The notes under the pieces are model-generated. The model ran no database searches and was not told the DNA's origin. It saw nothing but the letters and a program-made list of their open reading frames with translations. From Bacillota bacterium (GTDB lineage: Bacteria; Bacillota; Clostridia; DSM-8532), in contig JAEZJF010000011.1 in NCBI GenBank assembly GCA_023415825.1, positions 1 through 32,247 of the forward strand: a stretch of DNA of 32,247 nt. The letters are read 5' to 3'. The position numbers and the translations under genes were made by a program. Shown here in pieces: positions 17,682 to 25,205 of the stretch. Each line of letters opens with the position of its first letter. The first letter of the stretch is position 1.

Positions 17682-17709
17682 CGGTGCATATAAATCGATA
17701 TATGCACCG
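17682..17709. repeat. Perfect 11-base palindrome, possible operator
   Basis: CGGTGCATATA and TATATGCACCG flank a six-base loop (aatcga). No T-run follows on either strand, so a terminator is unlikely. It lies about 35 bases upstream of the operon 2 promoter candidate, which suits an activator site or an old element end. Confidence 0.5.
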
Positions 17710-17860
17710 GTTTCCCGTTTGCGCAGCGGTTCTATTTTCGACCTCCAGCTTAAGCAGGGCGCGAGGTACTATTGTGGGTCCTTATTGTTCATATTTTATC
17801 CGACTCACCTCCCTCTTCGACTAACATTAGGGCGAATCGCACCTCCGCTGATTGCATTTT

Positions 17861-18267
17861 TTAACCGTCCTGGCCCAGCCAAAGGTCTACGCTAGGATCT
17901 CCAACAAGCTTGGCGTTAAAATCAATGTTTTGTTTAATTAACGGCATTGCCTGTTTGCGGATCTCGAGGTCTGCCGCGGAAATAGAACCTTTTTGTCATC
18001 TTCTTTCACCAAATACCAATGGCAATACCGATGACGCCTCTAATCCGGATTTTGTAAGTATCTCATTTACCGTATCGGGATCAGGCAGCGGCCCAGTTGC
18101 CACCTGATAAAGATCTGCGCTTTTAATACCTGCATTTTCTCAAGATTCTTTATGATATCGGGAAATTCGACTTTGTCTGCATCCAAATCCTTATAACCGC
18201 ATTTCATGAACCGATCACAAGTTTGTCCAAGCGATCCAATGATCGCGCTGTACTTGATATTACTCAT
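17861..18267 (-). pseudogene. Decayed TIM-barrel sugar-phosphate isomerase/epimerase
   Basis: Starts with a proper site (GAGGTATCAA ATG at 18267) and reads MSNIKYSAIIGSLGQ, GYKDLDADKVEFPDIIKNLE. It then shifts frame near 18110 into DLYQVATGPLPDPD, TKSGLEASSVLPLVFGERR, meets an in-frame TGA at 17996-17998, and continues QKGSISAADLEIRKQAMPL, NIDFNAKLVGDPSVDLWLGQDG before TAA at 17861. The pattern, with SGLEASSVLPL after a ligand-site loop and a later DLWLGQDG, fits the AP-endonuclease-family-2 barrel enzymes that isomerise or epimerise keto-sugars. These are usually near 280-320 residues, so the second half is missing. It is in the same orientation as ABC operon 2 and may once have been its catabolic gene. 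The exact enzyme is not identifiable. Confidence 0.75.
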
Positions 18268-18312
18268 TTGATACCTCATTTATAATTGCTACTTGCATGA
18301 TGATGTGCAAAA

Positions 18313-18468
18313 GGGAACGTTACCAGATTACTGAATAATTCGACATAATTCTTAAAACTCCTTTTTTTATAAGAAACCTTAAAACAAAAATTTTACTATA
18401 AAAAATTTATTAAAATCATCAATAATTATAAATTTAGATATATATATATAACTGTAGGGAACGTTCTC
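18313..18468. promoter_or_regulatory. Pair of GGGAACGTT palindromic operator-like sites
   Basis: GGGAACGTTACC at 18313-18324 and GGGAACGTTCTC at 18457-18468 share a central AACGTT palindrome and are 144 bases apart. The second ends ten bases before the amidohydrolase -35 box; the first lies just upstream of the epimerase remnant's start. CG-centred palindromes of this type are common for LacI-family repressors, but none is encoded in the window. Confidence 0.5.
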
Positions 18469-18477
18469 AAATAAGTG

Positions 18478-18505
18478 TTGACAATCTGGTTAAACATTGT
18501 ATAAG
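18478..18505 (+). promoter_or_regulatory. Near-consensus promoter of amidohydrolase gene
   Basis: TTGACA (perfect), a 16-base spacer and TATAAG (five of six). The predicted RNA start is about 25 bases before the start codon, leaving room only for the GGGAGGAG ribosome binding site. Confidence 0.75.
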
Positions 18506-18538
18506 ATGTAATAAAAAAAACGGGAGGAGTACTAAGCG

Positions 18539-19843
18539 ATGGAAAAGACAAAAGTATTTAAGGGCGGAAATTTGTTTGACGGTACTGGCGCGGATCTGAT
18601 TAAAGATGCAGTAGTTGTCATGAAGGGATCGAAGTTTTCTGCTGTTGGTAAAAACGGACATGTTAAGATACCGGAAGGTAAAGATGTGGAAATCATCGAT
18701 ACAACCGGCAAAACAATGATTCCCGGCCTAATCGACTCACATATCCATTTAAATCTGGACGGCACTGCGGGCTCCAGCGCAGCGTTTCCAACGGTTCAAA
18801 TGAACAAGATGGAAATGCTCGTACGCTCCATACCGAAACTTCAGAATACGTTAAAAATGGGCTATACCTCGATTAGAGGCGGAGGCGACGGCTGGGGTTG
18901 GTTCGAAGTGGCCATGAGAGATGGGTTGGAGCGCGGCGATATCCAAGGGCCACGGTTTCAGGCAACCGGATACCATCTTACCGTTTCGGGAGGCCATGGT
19001 ACTTTCCTCCCATACCATGTCGGAAGGCATCGTTTAGAAGAAATGGCCGGCATGTACGCCGACGGCGCGGATGAATGGAAAAAACTCGCGCGCTTGAATA
19101 TCTGGAACCGTGTTGACAACCTGAAAGTAGTTGCTAGCTGGGGATTCATGGATGGCATAAAAAATATGCATGCGACATTTGCACAGGCTACTGTTGAAGA
19201 ATTGAAAGCCGCCGTCAGAGAAGCTCATGCGGTTAATAAGAAGGTGTTGTCTCATGCAAACGGCCACGAGGCCGTTAAAAACTCCATCGAAGCGGGTGTC
19301 GACATCATATCACACGGCTTCTTTCTTACGGATGTGAAACTTTTAGAGGCAATGGCGGAGAAAGGTATTTTTTGGGAGCCGACAAATGCTGCGGCGAGAA
19401 ATATGTTTTGGGCTGCCACCGATACATTCCCCAAATCTTTTACAGACAGACATCAGAACAACCTTCCCAGAGGGCCGATACAGATCGGTATCGAAAACTG
19501 GGAATACAGGCTCAAGAACTTCAAGAGGATGGTATCTGAAACAGGCGTCAAAGTGTTGATGGGTTCAGATGGTGGCTGTTCTTGGATCGATCATGGCTTG
19601 AATGCATTGGAGCTGGAGGCATCTGTAGATGCCGGATTCAGCCCGAAGGATGCATTGATCAGCGCAACGAAATTGTCGGCTGAGTCTCTTGGAATAAATA
19701 ATGAAGTTGGCTCGGTGGAAGTCGGAAAGTACGCTGATCTGGTGGTTGTAGAAGGGGATCTGCTAGCCAATATCTCTCTTCTTCTGCAGGAAGACAAGAT
19801 CAAGATGGTCTATAAAAACGGCGAATTGGTTATTGCTAGATAA
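18539..19843 (+). CDS. Amidohydrolase-superfamily metal-dependent hydrolase (prolidase/imidazolonepropionase-like)
   Basis: A 434-residue enzyme of the amidohydrolase superfamily. A small N-terminal beta domain is followed by the metal barrel: HIH (His68 and His70), the likely carboxylated bridging lysine in NLKVVASWG, SHANGH and DIISHG histidines, and the catalytic Asp in LMGSDGG. This complete binuclear set predicts hydrolysis of an amide, lactam or dipeptide-like bond. The closest-looking group is the Xaa-Pro dipeptidase/imidazolonepropionase-related enzymes. No signal peptide is seen, so it is cytoplasmic. ATG 18539 has GGGAGGAG in front. It is a single-gene unit with its own strong promoter, between a dead epimerase and a run of mobile remnants. 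Substrate unknown; nothing in its neighbourhood helps. Confidence 0.88.
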   Translation: MEKTKVFKGGNLFDGTGADLIKDAVVVMKGSKFSAVGKNGHVKIPEGKDVEIIDTTGKTMIPGLIDSHIHLNLDGTAGSSAAFPTVQMNKMEMLVRSIPKLQNTLKMGYTSIRGGGDGWGWFEVAMRDGLERGDIQGPRFQATGYHLTVSGGHGTFLPYHVGRHRLEEMAGMYADGADEWKKLARLNIWNRVDNLKVVASWGFMDGIKNMHATFAQATVEELKAAVREAHAVNKKVLSHANGHEAVKNSIEAGVDIISHGFFLTDVKLLEAMAEKGIFWEPTNAAARNMFWAATDTFPKSFTDRHQNNLPRGPIQIGIENWEYRLKNFKRMVSETGVKVLMGSDGGCSWIDHGLNALELEASVDAGFSPKDALISATKLSAESLGINNEVGSVEVGKYADLVVVEGDLLANISLLLQEDKIKMVYKNGELVIAR

Positions 19844-19968
19844 ATTAGAAATGTGTATTTGGATGACTGGCAATTGTAAAATGGAGTTGTCTGCGTAAAA
19901 GCAACCATTAAAAGCAAGAGCTGTTGTAAATATGGATGTAATCATAGCATGCGACCATATTCCATCTA

Positions 19969-20035
19969 TAAAATAGACCCATACTCCATGCATTTCGTTA
20001 GATTATGGCAGAAAGCATAGGTATGGATCTATTTT
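19969..20035. repeat. Imperfect 21-base inverted repeat after amidohydrolase
   Basis: AAAATAGACCCATAC...CATGC (from 19969) and GCATAGGTATGGATCTATTTT (20015-20035) are near-perfect reverse complements around a loop of about 23 bases. It could be a distant terminator for the amidohydrolase (about 125 bases past its stop) or the end of a mobile element, since the recombinase remnant starts just beyond. The 224-base gap holds nothing else recognisable. Confidence 0.5.
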
Positions 20036-20067
20036 ATTATATTGGCAAGATAATTATGAACAGCATG

Positions 20068-20855
20068 CTACACAGGAGGTTGCATGATCTGTGGCATACC
20101 ACCTTCAATGCGTACCATCTCTTCCTCAGCCTTATACATGTGGCTGTTTCTCTTATCGTCTATATTTCTGGAAGACATGCGGTTAAAGATATATACGCCG
20201 GTATATCGTTCGTTTCTCAAAATACTTGAAATGGAGCCTTTACCAAAAGGTTTGCCAGCCTTGGTCATATACCCCTAAGCATTTAGCGCATCGGCGATAA
20301 CACTATAACCGTCACCTTCAATATACATCCGAAAAATCATTCTGACGGCTTCAGCTTCTCTTTCATTAATGGTGTACTTTTTCGTGTCTGGATCGACATC
20401 ATAGCCAAGCGCTCCGGTGCCACCAGTGTGCATCCCTTTTAACGCATTTTCTGTCATGCCTTTTTGTACTTCTCTGGCAAGGTTTTTGGAATATTATTCT
20501 GCCATCGCCTCGAGTACACTCTCGAGGATAATACTCTCCGGGCTTTCGTCATCGAGATACTCCAGCACACTCAAGAGAGATATGCCATGCCGTTTATGCT
20601 CTGTCCGATACCAAATGCTGTCGCTTCTGTTTCGAGCAAACTTGTCGAGCTTATGAACAATGATCACATCAAACAAGTCTTTCTTTACATCTTTGATCAT
20701 AGTTAAAACTCAGGGCGATTATCCGTCACCGCCGATTTTGCACGGTCGATATACTTAGCAACAATGAGAATATCGTTTCTCTTAGCATATTCGTTTATCG
20801 CGCGAATCGGAGCATCATTTGATTCGTCTCTCTGGTTATCTGAATAAAGCCTTGC
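20068..20855 (-). pseudogene. Decayed large serine recombinase (TnpX/resolvase type)
   Basis: One ancestral gene in pieces. From the right: LYSDNQRDESNDAPIRAINE, YAKRNDILIVAKYIDRAKSA and DNRPEF, then a stop and frame change. Next comes DVIIVHKLDKFARNR to ILESVLEAMAE, an in-frame TAA (near 20,494), YSKNLAREVQKGMTENALKG, GYDVDPDTKKYTINEREAEA, an in-frame TAG (near 20,275), and GKGSISSILRNERYTGVYIF, ending early. These are the catalytic-domain end, the long helix and the recombinase domain of Clostridia serine recombinases. The N-terminus around the catalytic serine is deleted (the usual motif before DNQRDES is gone), and one catalytic arginine position reads Lys (LDKFARN). It cannot be active. 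The zinc-ribbon/coiled-coil C-terminus is also missing. Confidence 0.9.
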
Positions 20856-20964
20856 TGGTGGAGGAACTTTCAGCGTACCTCAGGTACATGGGCAAGATGA
20901 TTAAAATCAGCTATTTTTAAAAATTTATATGTCAAGTAGGACAAATAGCAGCGACGTTGACCCC

Positions 20965-21076
20965 AGGCGCATGCCTATGGTTCAAGCATCTAGGGGCTTT
21001 GTGTCATCTCCAACCTATATATGACTAAAACCGGTCATCCTCTAGGCGACATACCTATAGTTCAAATATATATGAG
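20965..21076 (+). repeat. Two imperfect 32-base direct repeats
   Basis: AGGCGCATGCCTATGGTTCA... at 20965-20996 and AGGCGACATACCTATAGTTC... at 21044-21076 are alike over most of their length, with a period of about 79 bases. They lie between the serine recombinase remnant and the IS3-type transposase. They could be recombinase binding sites or IS-end subterminal repeats. The rest of the 20,856-21,118 gap shows nothing else. Confidence 0.5.
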
Positions 21077-21166
21077 GAGAGCAATAAGGCCTGTTTAAGG
21101 ATTTTATAAGCTCTATCCGTGTTTAAAGCTTTCAAACTAGACTACTCGAAAAAAATATTCAATTTT

Positions 21167-21797
21167 ATGGCGTACTATACTGGAAAACAGCAAAAAGACA
21201 TCTTATCTCAATATCAGAATAGCTGCAACGCTTCTGAATTTTGCAAGAAACATTGTATAGCGCGTAGCACATTATACTTGTGGATTAAGCAATATTCGCT
21301 GGAACAAGTGGAACAGAGTGATATTTACTTGTTACATAAAGAAGTCGAACAATTGCGGATTGAGAATAGCATATTGCGAAAAAGTGGATGTTCCGCTGTT
21401 TTGCCCCTTTCGAAAAGCTGGGAAGCCATATCCCGCCTCCGTAATGAATTTAGTATCCACTCACTATGCAGGGTATTAGAAGTCCCACGATCAACCTACT
21501 ATCATCATACACTTCGAGTCCAGAGAAGACACTTATCCAGCGGCAGGACGATGCATTGAAGCCCATCGTAGCCGAAGTTTTTGGGGAAAGCCGGAGCCGC
21601 TTCGGTGCTCGAAAAATCCGAGCCAAGCTTATGGAACCGTGTTATACCATAAGCGAACGGTGGACACTACGTTTTATGAAGGAACTAGGTATATCTCCGC
21701 GAATAGATTACCTGTTTCCTAATTCAGCTAATGACAAAAAATATAAGTATTATCCCAATAAACTCAAACGAAGGTTTATCACAGAAGCTCCAAACCT
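21167..21797 (+). pseudogene. IS3-family transposase remnant (OrfA fused to partial OrfB)
   Basis: The reading begins MAYYTGKQQKDILSQY with a helix-turn-helix (ASEFCKKHCIARSTLYLWIK) and the OrfA leucine-rich helix (LLHKEVEQLRIENSILRK). It then runs in the same frame into OrfB-like sequence (FSIHSLCRVLEVPRSTYYHH). A frame change near 21,500 leads to EKTLIQRQDDALKPIVAEVF, SRFGARKIRAKL and TLRFMKELGI. Similarity stops after ITEAPNL, before the DDE catalytic core begins, so no catalytic acids are left. The coding strand is opposite to the neighbouring recombinase remnant. The element is inactive; its left end is not clear. Confidence 0.85.
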
Positions 21798-21896
21798 TTC
21801 TCGGGCCACGCGCGGAGGCCTATCTACCCTTACGAAGCAGTCATAGAGTATATCCCTCAATATGACGACGCGCACTTTACCGTTCATAGCGCGCCC

Positions 21897-22345
21897 TTAT
21901 TTGCCCTGCAGCCTCTTTTCGGTGTACTTGTCGTCCACATACGCGACGCTTGTGCCCCACGCTTCCTTGCGCGAGAAGTACACGCCGTTCTGTTCCTGTT
22001 TCGGCCACAGTGTAAACAGCACGAATGGCTTGCTGCGCCTTCTGTTGTCAATCCAGTGGAATACGTGCGGCGGGATCACGATGATGTCGCCATTTTTGAC
22101 CGGGATACGGTCATCGTCAAGCCATACGTCGGCGTTTTCACAGCTGACCATGTAATAGAATCTCCGTCTCTTCGTCCGCGCCGTCTTCGGTACGTCCGCA
22201 CCAGCGTGCCTTCGTTGATGTTGATGATCTGCATGCCCGCCATCTCGTCGCCGGTGAGTATCTTGGAGCTGTACGTCTCATCGCAGACAAACGGCTTCAC
22301 GTTCTCCGAGTTCACTAATCTCCACTCTTTTATCTTGATCGCTTT
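21897..22345 (-). pseudogene. Frameshifted cupin-domain protein
   Basis: The upstream part reads AIKIKEWRLVNSENVKPFVC, TYSSKILTGDEMAGMQIINI and NEGTLVRT. The middle is readable only in another frame as EDGADEETE, and the last part in a third frame as FYYMVSCENADVWLDDDRIP, VKNGDIIVIPPHVFHWIDN, ending EKRLQGK. IVIPPHVFHWIDN is a cupin metal-site strand. No ATG fits the extended N-terminus, only a GTG at 22315. Two frame changes within about 50 bases (22,150-22,200) break it. It follows the F5/8-type gene by tens of bases on the same strand, so it was probably the last gene of a unit with the ribokinase. It may have been a sugar isomerase-like or sugar-sensing cupin; function is not assigned. 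Confidence 0.78.
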
Positions 22346-22369
22346 CCTTTCAATCTTTATATATCCTTT

Positions 22370-22885
22370 TCAGGGATAGATCTTGATTTCGCTGGTCTCC
22401 GTCCACGGGATGTCCGGCCCGGTACCATGGTTCTCCACCAAATCGAACCGCAGGAATTTCGCTTCCACCGGCTTATCCAGCGGGATGTCCTGCCATCCTT
22501 CGGCCTTCTCCATATCCACCCGCTTTAAGAATGTCCACTTCACGTCGTCGATCTTGTCCTCTTTGCGGCGAAGCTTGCGCGGTTCATCGGTATCGCTGTA
22601 ATAGATATCTATGGTCTTTGCGAGCTCCTCCAATATGCTGATGTCAAGTCCAACGTTGCGGAAGATGCGGATCTTCCCCACCTTCTGCGTTTCTCCAAAG
22701 AAGCTTAAGACCACATGCGCAGGTCCTAAAGTGTTCGCGCCCCATGTGCCGCCGTTACGCTCCGTATCGTCCCTAATCAGATTGGGCACCCAGAACGTCG
22801 GATCGCTCTCCGTATGGCTCGCCCACTCAATGCGCGTATAGTAGGAACCGTCGAGCCGCAAACCCAAAGGATACAAATCGTTCAT
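22370..22885 (-). CDS. F5/8 type C (discoidin-like) single-domain protein
   Basis: A 171-residue protein that looks like one galactose-binding-type beta sandwich: SYYTRIEWASHTESD and DTERNGGTWGANTLG near the start, AHVVLSFFGETQKVGKIRIF in the middle, and the C-terminal strand FLRFDLVEN...WTETSEIKIYP. Such domains usually bind carbohydrate and are attached to secreted enzymes. Here there is no signal peptide, no membrane segment and no partner domain, so a cytoplasmic stand-alone role is implied. ATG 22885 has AAAGGAGAG in front and lies about 30 bases after the ribokinase stop, so the two are probably co-transcribed. Fold call is moderate; function unknown. Confidence 0.7.
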   Translation of the reverse strand: MNDLYPLGLRLDGSYYTRIEWASHTESDPTFWVPNLIRDDTERNGGTWGANTLGPAHVVLSFFGETQKVGKIRIFRNVGLDISILEELAKTIDIYYSDTDEPRKLRRKEDKIDDVKWTFLKRVDMEKAEGWQDIPLDKPVEAKFLRFDLVENHGTGPDIPWTETSEIKIYP

Positions 22886-22915
22886 CGTCTTCTCTCCTTT
22901 TCAAACAAGAATATT

Positions 22916-23839
22916 TCAGATCTTTTTCATCAAAGCGTCAATCTCAGCACGGTGCGGCATCGCAGGCGCTGTGCCCTTCTTCGTTACCGAGAGTGCGCCC
23001 GTCGCGTTGCCGAATCGCAGGGCATCGAACAGGTCGTATCCTTCGGACAATGCAGTCAAAAACCCGCCTAAAAACGCATCGCCCGCGCCCGTTGTATCCA
23101 CCGCATCCACCGTAATGCGCGGCACGATCTCGCTGCGCTTTCCGTCCGTCGCAAAAGCGCCCATATACCCTAACGTGATGACGACTTGTTTAATTCCTTT
23201 TTGCATGAACACTTCGGCAGCGCGCTGCGCGTCCTGCCCGTTTTTAATGGCGACTCCGGTCAGCGTCTGCGCTTCCGTCTCGTTAGGGGCGATGATATCC
23301 ACCTTGCAGAGAACCTCATCCGGAAGCGACGTAGCAGGCGCAGGGTTTAAAACTACGGTCACGCCCGCATTGTGTGCGATATCGATCACGCGTTGAAGCG
23401 CGTCAAAATTGATTTCGAGCTGCAGTAACAGGAAACCAGCGCTCTCGATTAACGGCCGGGCGCGCTCCACATCCGCTTCCGTAACCTTGGCGCAAGCGCC
23501 GGGAATCACAACAATCTCATTCTGCGCGCTCTGCTCGTCCACCATGATAAGCGCCGCACCCGTCTCATTTTCCGGGTCAGTCAGAATTAAGCGTGTATCC
23601 ATTCCCTCTTGTTTATAAAAATCAAGAGCGGCCTTGCCAAATATATCATCGCCAAGCTTGGTGACCAACGTTACGTCTGCCCCTGCGCGAAATGCAGCCA
23701 CAGCCTGATTGGAACCTTTCCCTCCCGGCCCCGACTTAAAAGAACTGCCAATCAGCGTCTGTCCCGGTAGTGGCAAACCGCTTGAGCGGCTGGTCAGATC
23801 CGTCACAAAACTTCCAAATACTACAACGCGTTGGCTCAT
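22916..23839 (-). CDS. rbsK: Ribokinase (PfkB family)
   Basis: A 307-residue PfkB-family kinase. GGKGSNQA (about residues 43-50) is the sugar-binding signature, and DTTGAGDAFLGGFLTAL near residue 250 holds the anion hole and catalytic Asp. Conserved NPAPA and NETEAQTLTG blocks agree with ribokinase rather than fructokinase. It phosphorylates ribose or a similar sugar at the primary hydroxyl with ATP. The frame is open to 23914, but the ATG at 23839 (MSQRVVVFGSF) has GAGAGG upstream and starts at the first strand. It lies downstream of the third ABC operon on the same strand, with a dead alcohol dehydrogenase between. Ribose is likely but not certain. Confidence 0.88.
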   Translation of the reverse strand: MSQRVVVFGSFVTDLTSRSSGLPLPGQTLIGSSFKSGPGGKGSNQAVAAFRAGADVTLVTKLGDDIFGKAALDFYKQEGMDTRLILTDPENETGAALIMVDEQSAQNEIVVIPGACAKVTEADVERARPLIESAGFLLLQLEINFDALQRVIDIAHNAGVTVVLNPAPATSLPDEVLCKVDIIAPNETEAQTLTGVAIKNGQDAQRAAEVFMQKGIKQVVITLGYMGAFATDGKRSEIVPRITVDAVDTTGAGDAFLGGFLTALSEGYDLFDALRFGNATGALSVTKKGTAPAMPHRAEIDALMKKI

Positions 23840-23891
23840 ATATCTTTTTCCTCTCTTATTTTTCCTGTTCGGTATATTCCCCTGAAGTTCT

Positions 23892-23934
23892 GAAAGTAAC
23901 AGCCGCAATCGCATGATCTAGGGCTGTTGCTTTC
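23892..23934 (-). repeat. Hairpin between dehydrogenase remnant and ribokinase
   Basis: GAAAGTAACAGCC and GGCTGTTGCTTTC pair at twelve of thirteen positions around a 17-base loop. No T-run follows on the minus strand. It may be a weak or decayed terminator, or an operator for the ribokinase unit. The remaining 60 bases before the dehydrogenase fragment show no promoter I can defend. Confidence 0.5.
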
Positions 23935-23998
23935 AACGACACTTCCAATGGACATCAGTTTACCCTGTTTTTGTGGGCAGGAGGAAATATGAAAAAAC

Positions 23999-24250
23999 TT
24001 AAAAGGCGACGAGGATCTTCACGCGGCTTTCGTTGCGCTCGAATACCGCGTCGAATGCCTGCTGCACATCTTTGAATGCAAATCTGTCCGTGATCATCGG
24101 TTTCAGCGTGGTATGCCCGTTGCTGATGAGATCGAGCACCTTGCGCACCATATTGGGCGTGCCTGCTGCACCCACCAGCGTGCAGTTGTTCACAATTAGT
24201 CTGTCGAGCAGCACATGGTAGTTCCTTCTCGTAAAGCTTCGAAATAACCA
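23999..24250 (-). pseudogene. 3' fragment of zinc-type alcohol/polyol dehydrogenase
   Basis: About 80 codons reading NYHVLLDRLIVNNCTLVGAA, GTPNMVRKVLDLISNGHTTL, KPMITDRFAFKDVQQAFDAV and SRVKILVAF, then stop. This is the C-terminal end of a medium-chain (GroES/Rossmann) dehydrogenase such as sorbitol or threonine dehydrogenase. The catalytic zinc site and the nucleotide-binding domain are absent, and sequence upstream to 24,314 does not continue the match. It probably once oxidised a sugar alcohol for this operon. Clean 5' truncation; not functional. Confidence 0.85.
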
Positions 24251-24314
24251 AGCACTTTTACTAGCCTGATATACCGGCTTGAAATCGAAACACTTCTACA
24301 ATTAACGCCATTTG

Positions 24315-25160
24315 TTACAATTCACATATCTCCATTTTCCTCTTAAGGTATTCAACGAGCTTATCCTGTACATACATGGGCATCTCAAATACATTCCCGT
24401 CATTTCCAAATTTTTCATTATATTCTTTTTGTGTATCATAATAAAGTTGAAAATATTCTGTCCCCACATTAAATTTGTTTATACCGTGCCGGAACGCTTC
24501 TATGATCTGGTCGGTTGGTATACCACTGCCTCCGTGCAATACAAGTGGTACATCAATTTCCGAGTTTATCTTGTCCAGCCGCTCAATATCAAGATGCGGC
24601 GTTTCTTTGTAGAAACCGTGCGCGCTTCCTATTGCCACAGCAATAGAGGTGGCTCCCGTCTCCTCAGCGAAATACTTCGCTACATCCGGTTTGGTATATG
24701 TATCAAGGTCATCTTCGTCACTATGCGCTGCAAATCCGACGCGTCCAAGTTCCGTTTCCACGTCAGCGTCAAATATTTTTGCAATTTCGATTACTTTTTT
24801 TGTATTTTTTATATTTTCTTCAAGACTCAGCATAGACCCATCATACATGACCGACCTGAAGCCTCCTCTAATGGAGTTTACGATAAAGTTAAAATCACTG
24901 CAATGGTCTAAGTGAAGACCGATTGGCACAGCCGCTTTTTCCGCGATTCCCTGTACCATACCCGCAAAAGCTATTGGATCCGAACAGTTATTAAGATAAC
25001 AATGTTCCGGATACAACATAATAATAGCCGGTTTCCCAACCAATTCCGCCGCTTTTACCACCGAATACGCCATATTATAATCCGTACAATTAAAACCAAT
25101 GACAGCAGTGTTCTTTTCCTTTGCCATCTCTAATATTTTGCTTACTCTTACAATTCCCAT
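24315..25160 (-). CDS. Class II (zinc) ketose-bisphosphate aldolase
   Basis: A 281-residue class II aldolase of the fructose/tagatose-bisphosphate group. LHLDHCSD (Asp85 as proton shuttle, His86 as zinc ligand), GSAHGFYK (His181), VLHGGSG (His209 and the phosphate-binding glycines) and NVGTE (231-235) are all present. It splits a phosphorylated ketose into dihydroxyacetone phosphate and an aldehyde. The length is close to GatY/KbaY enzymes. ATG 25160 has GAGAGGAAA before it. It is the last gene of operon 3, 45 bases after DhaL, so it should act on the product made by the linked DhaK-like/DhaL pair or by the ribokinase. Exact substrate unknown. Confidence 0.9.
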   Translation of the reverse strand: MGIVRVSKILEMAKEKNTAVIGFNCTDYNMAYSVVKAAELVGKPAIIMLYPEHCYLNNCSDPIAFAGMVQGIAEKAAVPIGLHLDHCSDFNFIVNSIRGGFRSVMYDGSMLSLEENIKNTKKVIEIAKIFDADVETELGRVGFAAHSDEDDLDTYTKPDVAKYFAEETGATSIAVAIGSAHGFYKETPHLDIERLDKINSEIDVPLVLHGGSGIPTDQIIEAFRHGINKFNVGTEYFQLYYDTQKEYNEKFGNDGNVFEMPMYVQDKLVEYLKRKMEICEL

Positions 25161-25205
25161 TAACTTTTTCCTCTCAGTTACTGTTTATTTTTGTCGTGAT
25201 TTAGC

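Larger units (their letters stand above)
17526..17860. other. Non-coding gap upstream of ABC operon 2
   Basis: No believable gene is present in this 335-base gap. It contains a candidate promoter and a perfect palindrome, listed separately. GGAGGTGAG-like purine blocks near 17808 could be old ribosome binding sites left from gene decay. Confidence 0.5.

Noticed and set aside
18067..18279. A complete 70-residue hypothetical protein
   Set aside because: Its last residues are out of frame; the other frame continues an isomerase-like protein, so it is part of a pseudogene.
20965..21076. CRISPR-like repeats
   Set aside because: Only two diverged copies with a 47-base gap and no cas genes.
23979..24076. 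Short plus-strand frame MKKLKRRRGSSRGF with a good GGAGG
   Set aside because: It is antisense to the dehydrogenase fragment, only 28 codons, and has the arginine-rich look of a shadow frame.
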